NCBI GenBank assembly: GCA_028691095.1
Contig: JAQUZZ010000071.1
Location: forward strand, 1-7,103
DNA: 7,103 nt
From: Alistipes sp.
GTDB taxonomy: Bacteria > Bacteroidota > Bacteroidia > Bacteroidales > Rikenellaceae
Direction: 5' to 3'
In this document: piece after piece, positions 1 to 5,657 of the stretch
Layout of the letters: each line of letters starts with the position of its first letter
Position numbering within the stretch: position 1 is the first letter of the stretch
The notes under the pieces: generated by a model
The model's database searches: none
The model's input: the letters and a program-made list of their open reading frames with translations, nothing else
What the model was told of the DNA's origin: nothing
Position numbers and translations under genes: made by a program

Positions 1-675
1 CAACACCTGCCACGGGAAGTTGTTGTACATTCCTCCATCATAGAGCAGCGTCGAATCCTGTCTCAGTGGCTTGAAAACCAGCGGAATGGTCATCGAAGCA
101 CGAATGGATTTTCCTAAATTTCCATTGCGATAGACCACCTCTCCTTGTGCCGCGGCATCGGTAGCCACGCAGCGAAACGGCACAAAGAGTTTGTCGAAAT
201 CCCCTCCACACGCGGCATTGGGGGCGGCAAAGAAGTCGACAAACGCCAAGTCGATTTGGTGTGAGGGTATCAAGTTGGTCGGCAGGGCAATGCGTCGACT
301 CTTTTTGTCCTTCAGATCCAGGCGAAACGACACCATGGCAGGCGTCGGTGTCTTCTTCCGAAAGTAATAGAGGTACTGGGGTTGAATTTTCCCGCTCATC
401 CAGTAGGAGATCTGGTCGGACTTGAAGAGTTCGGCCATCTGATCCGGCGAATAGCCGATGGCGTAGAGCCCTGCAATGATGGATCCCATGGAGGTTCCGG
501 AGACATAGTCAATCGGAATTCCATTCTCCTCCAATGCTTTGAGCACGCCGATATGATACAATCCCTTGGCTCCACCCCCACTCATCACCATTCCCACGCG
601 TTGTGCCATCAAATCGCTTGCAAACAGACTCGACCACAGGCAAAGGGAGGTTAATATGCTTTTTATGCGCATCAT
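1..675 (-). CDS. Secreted patatin-like phospholipase, N-terminal 225 residues (partial)
   Basis: Reading the minus strand from ATG at 675 gives an open frame that leaves the window at base 1. Residues 1-24 form a signal peptide (hydrophobic core about residues 7-18, ending LMA before Gln25), so the enzyme is exported. The patatin domain follows at once: oxyanion-hole loop GGGAKG at 33-38, nucleophile elbow GTSMG at 60-64 with catalytic Ser62, and the DGG motif at 213-215 giving catalytic Asp213. The Ser-Asp dyad is therefore intact, and phospholipase or acyl-ester hydrolase activity is expected. In Bacteroidota, similar proteins are about 700-odd residues long and carry a C-terminal BamA/TamA-like outer-membrane barrel; that part would lie beyond the window, so the architecture is inferred. 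A second in-frame ATG lies at 672; the choice changes one residue. The gene is divergent from pheS. The family is clear; substrate and role (virulence or lipid turnover) cannot be read from the sequence. Confidence 0.93.
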   Translation of the reverse strand, partial: MMRIKSILTSLCLWSSLFASDLMAQRVGMVMSGGGAKGLYHIGVLKALEENGIPIDYVSGTSMGSIIAGLYAIGYSPDQMAELFKSDQISYWMSGKIQPQYLYYFRKKTPTPAMVSFRLDLKDKKSRRIALPTNLIPSHQIDLAFVDFFAAPNAACGGDFDKLFVPFRCVATDAAAQGEVVYRNGNLGKSIRASMTIPLVFKPLRQDSTLLYDGGMYNNFPWQVL

Positions 676-689
676 TCGTAAAATATTCT

Positions 690-697
690 TAACTTTG
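690..697 (+). promoter_or_regulatory. Candidate -7 box of the pheS promoter (TAACTTTG)
   Basis: TAACTTTG matches the Bacteroidota -7 consensus TAnnTTTG at all six fixed positions. It would start transcription near 704, leaving a leader of about 60 bases before the pheS ATG at 765. The -33 partner (TTTG) is not convincing: only T-rich sequence around 660-667 lies upstream, already inside the divergent patatin gene. Confidence 0.45.
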
Positions 698-731
698 TTC
701 GTTAATTCAGTTTGGTATCTACACTACCGGG

Positions 732-762
732 TAAAAATAGCGATAAATCCATAAATCACCAA
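732..762 (-). promoter_or_regulatory. Candidate divergent promoter for the patatin gene
   Basis: On the minus strand TATTTTTA (739 to 732) fits TAnnTTTG at five of six fixed positions. A TTG at 762-760 lies 20 bases upstream, about where the -33 element is expected. The predicted start near 725 would leave a leader of about 50 bases. The sequence is A+T-rich, so a chance match is possible. If real, this promoter and the pheS promoter cross in the same 90-base gap. Confidence 0.27.
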
Positions 763-764
763 CA

Positions 765-1787
765 ATGATTCACAAAATAGAGGCGCTGCTACAACAGGTC
801 GAAGCCTTCAAACCGCAGGCCGCAGCAGAGATTGAGGAGTTCAGAGTCCGTATGCTCGGACGCAAAGGAGAGTTGAATATCGTGCTTGAGGAGTTCAAAA
901 AGGTGGCTCCGGAGATGAAACGCGAGTTGGGACAACGCATCAACAACCTGAAGAATGCGATCAACGAGCGCATTGCAACCCTTCGTGAGGAGGTTGAACA
1001 ACAACAGACCCCCGAGGAGTCGCAACGCGATATGACCCGCCCCGGAACGGCCGACGCCATAGGAAGTCGCCATCCGATCTCGTTGGTCAAAAACGAAATC
1101 GTCGAGATCTTCTCCCGCTTGGGTTACACGGTAGCCGAAGGACCCGAGATTGAGGACGATTGGCACGTCTTCTCGGCCTTGAACTTTCCGCCCGAACATC
1201 CGGCTCGCGATATGCAGGACACCTTCTTCATTCAAAAGAATCCGGATCTTCTGTTGCGTACCCACACCAGCTCCATCCAAGTACGAACAATGGAGCATCA
1301 GAAACCCCCAATTCGGGTCATCTGCCCGGGTCGAGTCTTCCGTAACGAAGCGATCTCCTACCGTGCTCACTGCATCTTCCATCAGATCGAAGGGTTGTAC
1401 ATCGACGAAAATGTCTCCTTCGCCGACCTCAAACAGAGCATTCTCTACTTTGCCAAAGAGCTCTTCGGCGAGAAAGCCCAGATCCGTCTGCGCCCCTCCT
1501 ACTTCCCCTTCACCGAACCCTCGGCCGAAGTGGATGTCTCCTGCAACCTCTGTGGAGGCAAGGGCTGCAACGTCTGCAAACACACCGGATGGCTGGAGAT
1601 CATGGGATGTGGCATGGTCGATCCCAACGTCTTGGAGGCCTCAGGCATCGACTCAAAAAAATACTCCGGCTTCGCTTTCGGAATGGGCGTGGAACGAATT
1701 GCGATGTTGAAATTCGGGGTCAAAGATCTACGGCTCTATTTCGAGAACGACGTGCGTTTCTTGCGTCAGTTCGACTCCGTCTTTTAG
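765..1787 (+). CDS. pheS: Phenylalanyl-tRNA synthetase alpha subunit
   Basis: Cytoplasmic class II aminoacyl-tRNA synthetase subunit, 340 residues (E. coli PheS is 327). With PheT it forms the alpha2-beta2 enzyme that charges tRNA-Phe; the catalytic site is in this chain. Residues 1-85 form the N-terminal tRNA-binding coiled coil, with GRKGEL at 32-37. The catalytic domain starts at HPISLVKNEI (103-112). Motif 2 spans about 182-207, with CPGRVFRNE binding ATP, and RPSYFPFTEPSAEV (243-256) lines the amino-acid pocket. Motif 3 is GFAFGMGVERIAML (302-315). Four cysteines at 260, 263, 268 and 271 (CNLCGGKGCNVC) form a knuckle seen in many bacterial PheS proteins. The start at 765 places the coiled coil at the usual distance and has no Shine-Dalgarno, as elsewhere here. 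pheT does not follow, so the two subunits are encoded apart, as is usual in Bacteroidales. It appears monocistronic. Confidence 0.98.
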   Translation: MIHKIEALLQQVEAFKPQAAAEIEEFRVRMLGRKGELNIVLEEFKKVAPEMKRELGQRINNLKNAINERIATLREEVEQQQTPEESQRDMTRPGTADAIGSRHPISLVKNEIVEIFSRLGYTVAEGPEIEDDWHVFSALNFPPEHPARDMQDTFFIQKNPDLLLRTHTSSIQVRTMEHQKPPIRVICPGRVFRNEAISYRAHCIFHQIEGLYIDENVSFADLKQSILYFAKELFGEKAQIRLRPSYFPFTEPSAEVDVSCNLCGGKGCNVCKHTGWLEIMGCGMVDPNVLEASGIDSKKYSGFAFGMGVERIAMLKFGVKDLRLYFENDVRFLRQFDSVF

Positions 1788-1936
1788 AGGCTGAGGGAGT
1801 GCACCCTGTACGGTTCGCCTCACCCACCCGTCTTATCCCTCGCGGTGAGCCAAGACGGGACGAGTCCGCGACGCTCGCACAGCCCTGTACCCTCTTCGTT
1901 ATGAGTTGTCGCAAAGGAGGGGATCCCTCCTTTTGC
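1787..1936. other. G+C-rich intergenic stretch with a series of inverted repeats
   Basis: From the last base of the pheS stop codon onwards, at least five self-complementary segments follow each other: GAGGC/GCCTC (1787-1791 and 1817-1821) enclosing AGGG/CCCT (1794-1797 and 1804-1807); CTCACC/GGTGAG (1819-1824 and 1844-1849); CCCGTCTT/AAGACGGG (1827-1834 and 1852-1859); GCGA/TCGC (1868-1871 and 1875-1878); ACAG/CTGT (1879-1882 and 1885-1888); and the long hairpin at 1911-1936. CCCTGTAC also occurs twice directly (1804-1811 and 1883-1890). Several frames stay open across it on both strands, but none shows protein-like composition or a known motif, so I do not call a gene. It could be a structured transcript 3' end, a small RNA, or a dispersed intergenic repeat. 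No copy lies elsewhere in this window. Confidence 0.5.
1911..1936. terminator. Strong hairpin, probable pheS transcription terminator
   Basis: AAAGGAGGG (1913-1921) pairs with CCCTCCTTT (1925-1933) around the three-base loop GAT: nine perfect pairs, six of them G-C. Outer GC/GC pairs (1911-1912 and 1935-1936) extend it past a bulged T at 1934. The four T residues at 1931-1934 are mostly inside the stem, and no run of T follows it. It is therefore not a textbook intrinsic terminator, but its stability and place after pheS make termination or 3'-end protection the best guess. Confidence 0.5.
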
Positions 1937-1997
1937 TATCACGTTTGATCGGATCACAAAACCATAGAAATAGCACATCGTGCTGAAGTTGCCGAAT

Positions 1998-3725
1998 ATG
2001 CAAGGTTGGAAATTATATGGATGGGGAGCAATCCTCGGGATGACCATCCTTTCATGCAGTACCCTTCGACAGAAGAGTGCCTCCCCTCAAGGGAGCGTCT
2101 ATCCTCGCGAAGTGCTCTCAGGTTATTACTATACCGAAGGGGTGAAGAACAACATCACCCAAGGGAGTTCCGAACGCTCGGTTGCGCTCTTTCTCAAAGC
2201 CCTCGAGAGCGACTCGACGCACGCACCTTCGCTGTTTGAGTTGGCCAATCTTTCGTTGCAAGAGCCACAGGAGGCTCTGAAATACAGCCTGAAAGCCAAT
2301 GCGCTCGACACCACGAATAAGTGGTATCGGATGCAACTGGGGCGACTGTTGGTGGCAACCCAACACTTCGACTCAGCGTTTACCCTCTACCGCACCTTAC
2401 TCCAGAACGACCCCGCCAATCCGGAGAATTACCGCACCTTGGCAGCGCTCTACGATCAGCGGGGCGAACCAGAAAAGGCCTTAGCCCTACTGGACTCTGC
2501 CGAGTTGCGTGTGGGCATTCATCCGCTACTGTTTGAATACAAACGCCAACTGTTGCTCAATCTCAAGCAATACGACCGAGCCTTGCGCGAAACCCAAACC
2601 ATGGTCGAGACCTATCCGAACGATGAGGAGAACCTGGTTGCCTTGGCCGAACTCTATGCCCTTTTCGGTAAAGATTCGTTGGCTACACACTACTACGACC
2701 GTGCACAGGGCATCGACCCCAACAATCCTCAGACGCTGGCCTCCCTGAACAGCTTCTACAAACAACGCAACGACAACGTCCGCTTTCTGGAGACTGCGGC
2801 ACAGCTCTTTCGGATCAAAGCCTTTCCTTTGGAGCCCAAACTTCAATTTTTTGAGGATCTGATTGACGTGCCGAACTACTATCGGGACAACTACATCCGA
2901 CTCGGCGCGTTGGTTTCGGCACTGGTCATCACCTATCCGAACGACCCACGCACCCTGAAGCTCTACGCCCGTCACTTGATGGCCGGAGGCTCGATAGAAG
3001 AGGCGCTGCGGTTCTACAAGAGTCACCTGAACGACTCGATCAGTGATTTCAATAAGGAGTTGTACTACAATGTATTGGAGATCGAAGCCTACCTCAAACG
3101 CCCCGACTCCGTGGCACGCTACGCATCGCAGGCACTGCAACACTATCCGAACGATGCGGAGCTCTACCTACGTAAAGGATCGGTTGAGAGCTACTACATC
3201 GAAAATCAAGAGCTTGCGGAACAAGATTTCAAAACCGCCCTCAAATATGCAACCTCCGACTCGATGCGCAGTGTGATCTATGGCTTACTGGGTGACACCT
3301 ACCACTCCATGGAGGATGACAAAAAGAGCTTCAAAGCCTACGAGAAGGGGATTCGCATCGACACCACCAACGCGGTGCTCTTCAACAACTACGCCTACTT
3401 CCTCAGCCTGCGCAACGAACATCTGGATAAGGCTCTCACGATGGTACAGACCGCCCTGCGCCTCTCTCCGAACAACCCGACCTATCTGGACACCTATGCG
3501 TGGATTCTCTACCAAATGGGGCGTTACGAAGAGGCACGCACCCCCATGCGCCAAGCCATCTCACTGGATCGGAGCAACAACAAAGAGTTGTATCTCCATT
3601 ACGGCGATATACTCTACAAACTCAAGGATCACTTCATGGCTTCGTTCTATTGGAAAAAAGCCTTAGAGTTAGGGGTCGACCCCCAAGAGATTGATCAACG
3701 GATGAAACAAATCGAAAAGCAATGA
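1998..3725 (+). CDS. Tetratricopeptide-repeat lipoprotein
   Basis: Predicted 575-residue protein anchored by a lipid at Cys20: the leader ends ILSC, an acceptable lipobox (Leu at -2 is less common). The residues after Cys (STLRQK) contain no acidic export signal of the Bacteroidota surface type, so a periplasm-facing anchor is likelier. Nearly all the rest is helical TPR repeats, about ten or more, clearest at the C-terminus (492-575), where LDTYAWILYQMGRYEEA and LHYGDILYKL resemble repeats of BepA-like periplasmic TPR proteins. Such repeats bind other proteins; no catalytic domain is visible. I chose ATG at 1998; GTG at 1980 is in frame and would add six residues (MLKLPN) before the same leader. 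Its TGA overlaps the ATG of the envC-like gene, so the two are translationally coupled. A role as an assembly factor or scaffold for an envelope complex is inferred from this coupling. The family is sure; the partner is unknown. Confidence 0.93.
   Translation: MQGWKLYGWGAILGMTILSCSTLRQKSASPQGSVYPREVLSGYYYTEGVKNNITQGSSERSVALFLKALESDSTHAPSLFELANLSLQEPQEALKYSLKANALDTTNKWYRMQLGRLLVATQHFDSAFTLYRTLLQNDPANPENYRTLAALYDQRGEPEKALALLDSAELRVGIHPLLFEYKRQLLLNLKQYDRALRETQTMVETYPNDEENLVALAELYALFGKDSLATHYYDRAQGIDPNNPQTLASLNSFYKQRNDNVRFLETAAQLFRIKAFPLEPKLQFFEDLIDVPNYYRDNYIRLGALVSALVITYPNDPRTLKLYARHLMAGGSIEEALRFYKSHLNDSISDFNKELYYNVLEIEAYLKRPDSVARYASQALQHYPNDAELYLRKGSVESYYIENQELAEQDFKTALKYATSDSMRSVIYGLLGDTYHSMEDDKKSFKAYEKGIRIDTTNAVLFNNYAYFLSLRNEHLDKALTMVQTALRLSPNNPTYLDTYAWILYQMGRYEEARTPMRQAISLDRSNNKELYLHYGDILYKLKDHFMASFYWKKALELGVDPQEIDQRMKQIEKQ
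2612..3154 (+). repeat. Three exact 12-base repeats inside the TPR gene (CTATCCGAACGA)
   Basis: CTATCCGAACGA occurs at 2612-2623, 2933-2944 and 3143-3154, each time in the same frame encoding Tyr-Pro-Asn-Asp. The motif is the turn that closes a TPR helix pair. The repeats reflect duplication and conservation of TPR units, not a regulatory or mobile repeat. Confidence 0.8.
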
Positions 3726-4921
3726 CCCTCAAATCACTCCTGATTCCCCTCTTGCTTCTCGCAGGCCCTCTGACCCTGGCGAGTCAGAATCTGGATGCAC
3801 TACGCAACGAGATTCGCCAAGCCGAAGAGGAGATCCGCATGACCAACGAGTTGCTCAACAAGACCCAGAAAAATCAAAAAAGCACCACCCAACAACTCAA
3901 CCTGATTCGCAATAAAATCCAAAACCGGAAAACCATCCTCTCCAACCTGGAGCAGCAGACCGGTATGTTGAGTCAAAATATCACCACCAAGAGCGGAACC
4001 ATTCAATCGCTGGAACAGGAGGTAGCACGCCATCGTAGCGAGTACGCGGCCATGGTGCGCGATGCCTACAAAAACTACCTGCTCAACAACTTCGTGCTGT
4101 TTCTCTTCGATGCGCGCAACTTCAACGACGTCACCCGACGGATCGCTTATATGCGTCGCTACAATCGCCTGCGCGAACGGAAGGTTGCCGCCATCGACTC
4201 CCTCTCTCAGAATCTTCATCAGGAGGTCACCTCGCTGCAAAGCCAAAAAGAGGAGTTGGACAAAGTACGTCGCACACGAGGCGAAGAGTTGAACGCCTTG
4301 AGCAAAGATGAGGGACAATATCGCAACACAGCCGATCAACTCAAAAAAGAGGCGGGCAAGCTCTCCTCGACCATCCAAAGCCGCAAGAACCGCATTGCAC
4401 AACTCCAACAGCAGATCCGCAGGATCATTGCCGAGGAGTCTAAAAAGAGCAATACACGGCCTAAAAACACGCAGCAAAGAGAATATGACACCAAGCTGAC
4501 CGGAGCCTTCGATCAGAACCGTGGCAAGTTGCCCTATCCCGTTCGTGGCGTCATCATCGACCGTTACGGCATCCATCCCCACGCCTCCATCAAAGGACTC
4601 ACGGTGAACAATACCGGGGTGGACATCGCGGCCGAGCAGGGTGCAGAGGTACGCGCGGTCTTTGAGGGCGAAGTGAGTCAGATCTTCGCGGTGCCGGGCA
4701 TGAACAACGGGGTTATTCTGCGACACGGAACCTACTTTACGGTCTACGGCAATCTGGTTTCGATCACCATCAAGGCCGGCGATAAGGTCTCCTTGGGTCA
4801 ACCGATAGGGCGTCTGGGAGCCACCGAGGGCGATGACGAATCGACCCTGCACTTTGAGGTATGGAAAGAGGGGTCACCCAATCCCTCCAACCTGAATCCG
4901 GAACAGTGGTTGAGACGTTAA
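3722..4921 (+). CDS. EnvC-like murein hydrolase activator with degenerate M23/LytM domain
   Basis: Periplasmic protein of 399 residues (E. coli EnvC is 419). A signal peptide covers about residues 1-21. A long coiled coil fills about 22-245, interrupted near 105-150 by a segment with hydrophobic LLNNFVLFLF (120-129). The LytM domain spans about 270-397. Active M23 enzymes use HxGxD, YxHL and HxH; here these read NTGVD (Asn297 in place of His, Asp301 kept), YGNL (Asn344 in place of His) and TLH (Thr375 in place of His, His377 kept). With three of five key residues lost, peptidoglycan cleavage is not expected. In the EnvC/NlpD class such domains bind and switch on N-acetylmuramoyl-L-alanine amidases at division sites, so that role is inferred. 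The start is fixed by the ATGA overlap with the TPR gene and by the leader following at once. The FtsEX or amidase partner is not in the window. Confidence 0.92.
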   Translation: MTLKSLLIPLLLLAGPLTLASQNLDALRNEIRQAEEEIRMTNELLNKTQKNQKSTTQQLNLIRNKIQNRKTILSNLEQQTGMLSQNITTKSGTIQSLEQEVARHRSEYAAMVRDAYKNYLLNNFVLFLFDARNFNDVTRRIAYMRRYNRLRERKVAAIDSLSQNLHQEVTSLQSQKEELDKVRRTRGEELNALSKDEGQYRNTADQLKKEAGKLSSTIQSRKNRIAQLQQQIRRIIAEESKKSNTRPKNTQQREYDTKLTGAFDQNRGKLPYPVRGVIIDRYGIHPHASIKGLTVNNTGVDIAAEQGAEVRAVFEGEVSQIFAVPGMNNGVILRHGTYFTVYGNLVSITIKAGDKVSLGQPIGRLGATEGDDESTLHFEVWKEGSPNPSNLNPEQWLRR

Positions 4922-5055
4922 TTCGTCGCCTCCACCCGCACCCGTTCCGCACTGCTGTTGCCCGCATAAGACGACAGAATGGAGAACGACGACGCAAGAA
5001 GCAGAGCATAATAGATTATGCAGTAACATTTTAAGGAACTAAAAAGAATATTCAC
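4918..5055 (-). CDS. Possible 45-residue secreted or membrane microprotein, or gene remnant
   Basis: On the minus strand GTG at 5055 opens 45 codons ending in TAA at 4920-4918, overlapping the envC stop codon tail to tail. The product has Lys9, a hydrophobic stretch at about residues 11-29 (CIIYYALLLASSFSILSSY), then a polar tail ending AERVRVEATN. That shape fits a signal peptide or a single membrane segment. The tail codons end mainly in G or C, as in neighbouring genes. Against it: no ATG start, no recognised family, a stop codon only nine codons upstream in frame, and short length. It could equally be the 3' end of a decayed gene or a chance frame in G+C-rich DNA. Confidence 0.18.
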   Translation of the reverse strand: MNILFSSLKCYCIIYYALLLASSFSILSSYAGNSSAERVRVEATN

Positions 5056-5098
5056 ACCCTTCCATCACAGGATATACGTGATATACGGAGATGTGAAT
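5050..5098. repeat. Inverted repeat enclosing a tandem 9-base repeat, upstream of ybeY
   Basis: ATTCACA (5050-5056) pairs with TGTGAAT (5092-5098). Inside, ATCAC (5064-5068) pairs with GTGAT (5078-5082), and GATATACG is repeated in tandem at 5071-5078 and 5080-5087 with a nine-base period. It could be the envC transcript 3' hairpin, though no T run follows it closely, or a regulator-binding site for ybeY-mnmG. No known operator was recognised. Confidence 0.35.
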
Positions 5099-5109
5099 GG
5101 CCAATAAAT

Positions 5110-5144
5110 AGCACGCTGTACTTCATGGGTTTAAAAGCACGCTG
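5110..5144 (+). repeat. Two direct copies of AGCACGCTG, 26 bases apart, before ybeY
   Basis: AGCACGCTG occurs at 5110-5118 and 5136-5144 in an otherwise A+T-rich leader. The start-to-start distance is 26 bases, about two and a half helical turns. The second copy lies just upstream of the candidate ybeY -7 box. Paired direct repeats at such a place fit a regulator-binding site; no family can be named. Confidence 0.4.
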
Positions 5145-5148
5145 CATT

Positions 5149-5156
5149 TATCTTTT
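5149..5156 (+). promoter_or_regulatory. Candidate -7 box of the ybeY-mnmG promoter (TATCTTTT)
   Basis: TATCTTTT fits the Bacteroidota -7 consensus TAnnTTTG at five of six fixed positions. The predicted start near 5163 leaves a leader of only about 15 bases before the ybeY ATG at 5178. No clear TTTG lies at -33; TTTA at 5130-5133 is somewhat too close. The run of seven T at 5153-5159 has no stable hairpin directly before it, so I prefer promoter over terminator. Confidence 0.33.
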
Positions 5157-5177
5157 TTTAATAAAAAATGATTTTAT

Positions 5178-5657
5178 ATGTCAGTAAACTACTATACGGA
5201 AGATTGTGATTTCACCTTTCGGGGAAAAGGGAAAACCACGGCATGGATTCGCCAAACCGCCCAGCAAGAGGGGTGGCGTATGGGTGCAGTGTCTATCATC
5301 TTTTGCTCCGATCCCTACCTTCTGGAGATCAACCGGAAATACCTGCAACACGACTATTTCACCGATATTATCACCTTCGATTACGGCGAGGCGGAACAAC
5401 ATACCCTCTCCGGCGATCTGATGATCAGTCTGGATACGGTGCGCGAGAATGCCCAACAGTTCGGAGTGACCTTTGAAAATGAACTGCAACGCGTCATCAT
5501 CCACGGCATCCTCCATCTCTGCGGCCATGAGGACAAAACACCCCAGGATTTCGATCGGATGAAGGCACTGGAGAACCAATATTTAGCCGTTTTCTATGCA
5601 GCGAACCCCGAGTCCCCGACTCCTCGTTCGACACAAAACCCCAACCGCAAATCATGA
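5178..5657 (+). CDS. ybeY: rRNA maturation endoribonuclease YbeY
   Basis: Cytoplasmic single-strand endoribonuclease of the UPF0054 family, 159 residues (E. coli 155), acting in 16S rRNA 3'-end maturation and ribosome quality control. The central part shows the usual fold landmarks: NRKYLQHDYFTDIITFDYG (52-70), then GDLMIS (79-84), then the metal site HGILHLCGHEDKT (109-121). His109 and His113 are the first two zinc ligands. The third, usually His in a GYDH context, aligns with Asp119; as I recall, Asp here is common in Bacteroidota. An extra His117 sits where Tyr is usual. The tail after about residue 142 is Pro/Ser/Asn-rich and probably disordered. ATG at 5178 is preceded by A+T-rich sequence without Shine-Dalgarno; another ATG at 5168 is out of frame. 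The stop overlaps the mnmG start (ATGA, 5654-5657), so the two are coupled. Confidence 0.96.
   Translation: MSVNYYTEDCDFTFRGKGKTTAWIRQTAQQEGWRMGAVSIIFCSDPYLLEINRKYLQHDYFTDIITFDYGEAEQHTLSGDLMISLDTVRENAQQFGVTFENELQRVIIHGILHLCGHEDKTPQDFDRMKALENQYLAVFYAANPESPTPRSTQNPNRKS

Noticed and set aside
789..1583. A 264-codon minus-strand open frame opposite pheS
   Set aside because: It lies wholly within pheS, whose motifs are intact; the minus product resembles no family.
1811..1880. A tRNA-like GGTTCGCC segment after pheS
   Set aside because: No acceptor stem, anticodon arm or D-arm of the right spacing can be formed around it.
1980..1997. GTG at 1980 as the start of the TPR lipoprotein
   Set aside because: ATG at 1998 gives a normal-length lipoprotein leader (20 residues to the Cys). 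The GTG form is possible, but no ribosome-binding signal favours it.
1820..2047. Open frames on both strands through the pheS-TPR spacer (also 1720-1914 minus and 1589-1948 plus)
   Set aside because: They run into pheS or the TPR gene in the wrong frame, and their products are low-quality, Arg/Gly-rich sequence. The lack of stops is explained by G+C-rich inverted repeats.
2526..3143. A 205-codon minus-strand open frame opposite the TPR gene
   Set aside because: Shadow of the repetitive TPR coding sequence, without leader or motif.
3800..4852. A 350-codon open frame on the minus strand opposite the envC-like gene
   Set aside because: It is complementary to a gene with clear leader, coiled coil and LytM domain. 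The minus product has no recognisable domain, and its openness follows from the codon use of the plus-strand gene.
5110..5144. CRISPR-like repeat pair
   Set aside because: Only two copies of nine bases with a 17-base gap; CRISPR repeats are longer and more numerous, and no cas gene is present.
5153..5159. Run of seven T as an intrinsic terminator for envC
   Set aside because: No stable G+C-rich hairpin lies directly upstream; the run overlaps a good match to a -7 promoter box.
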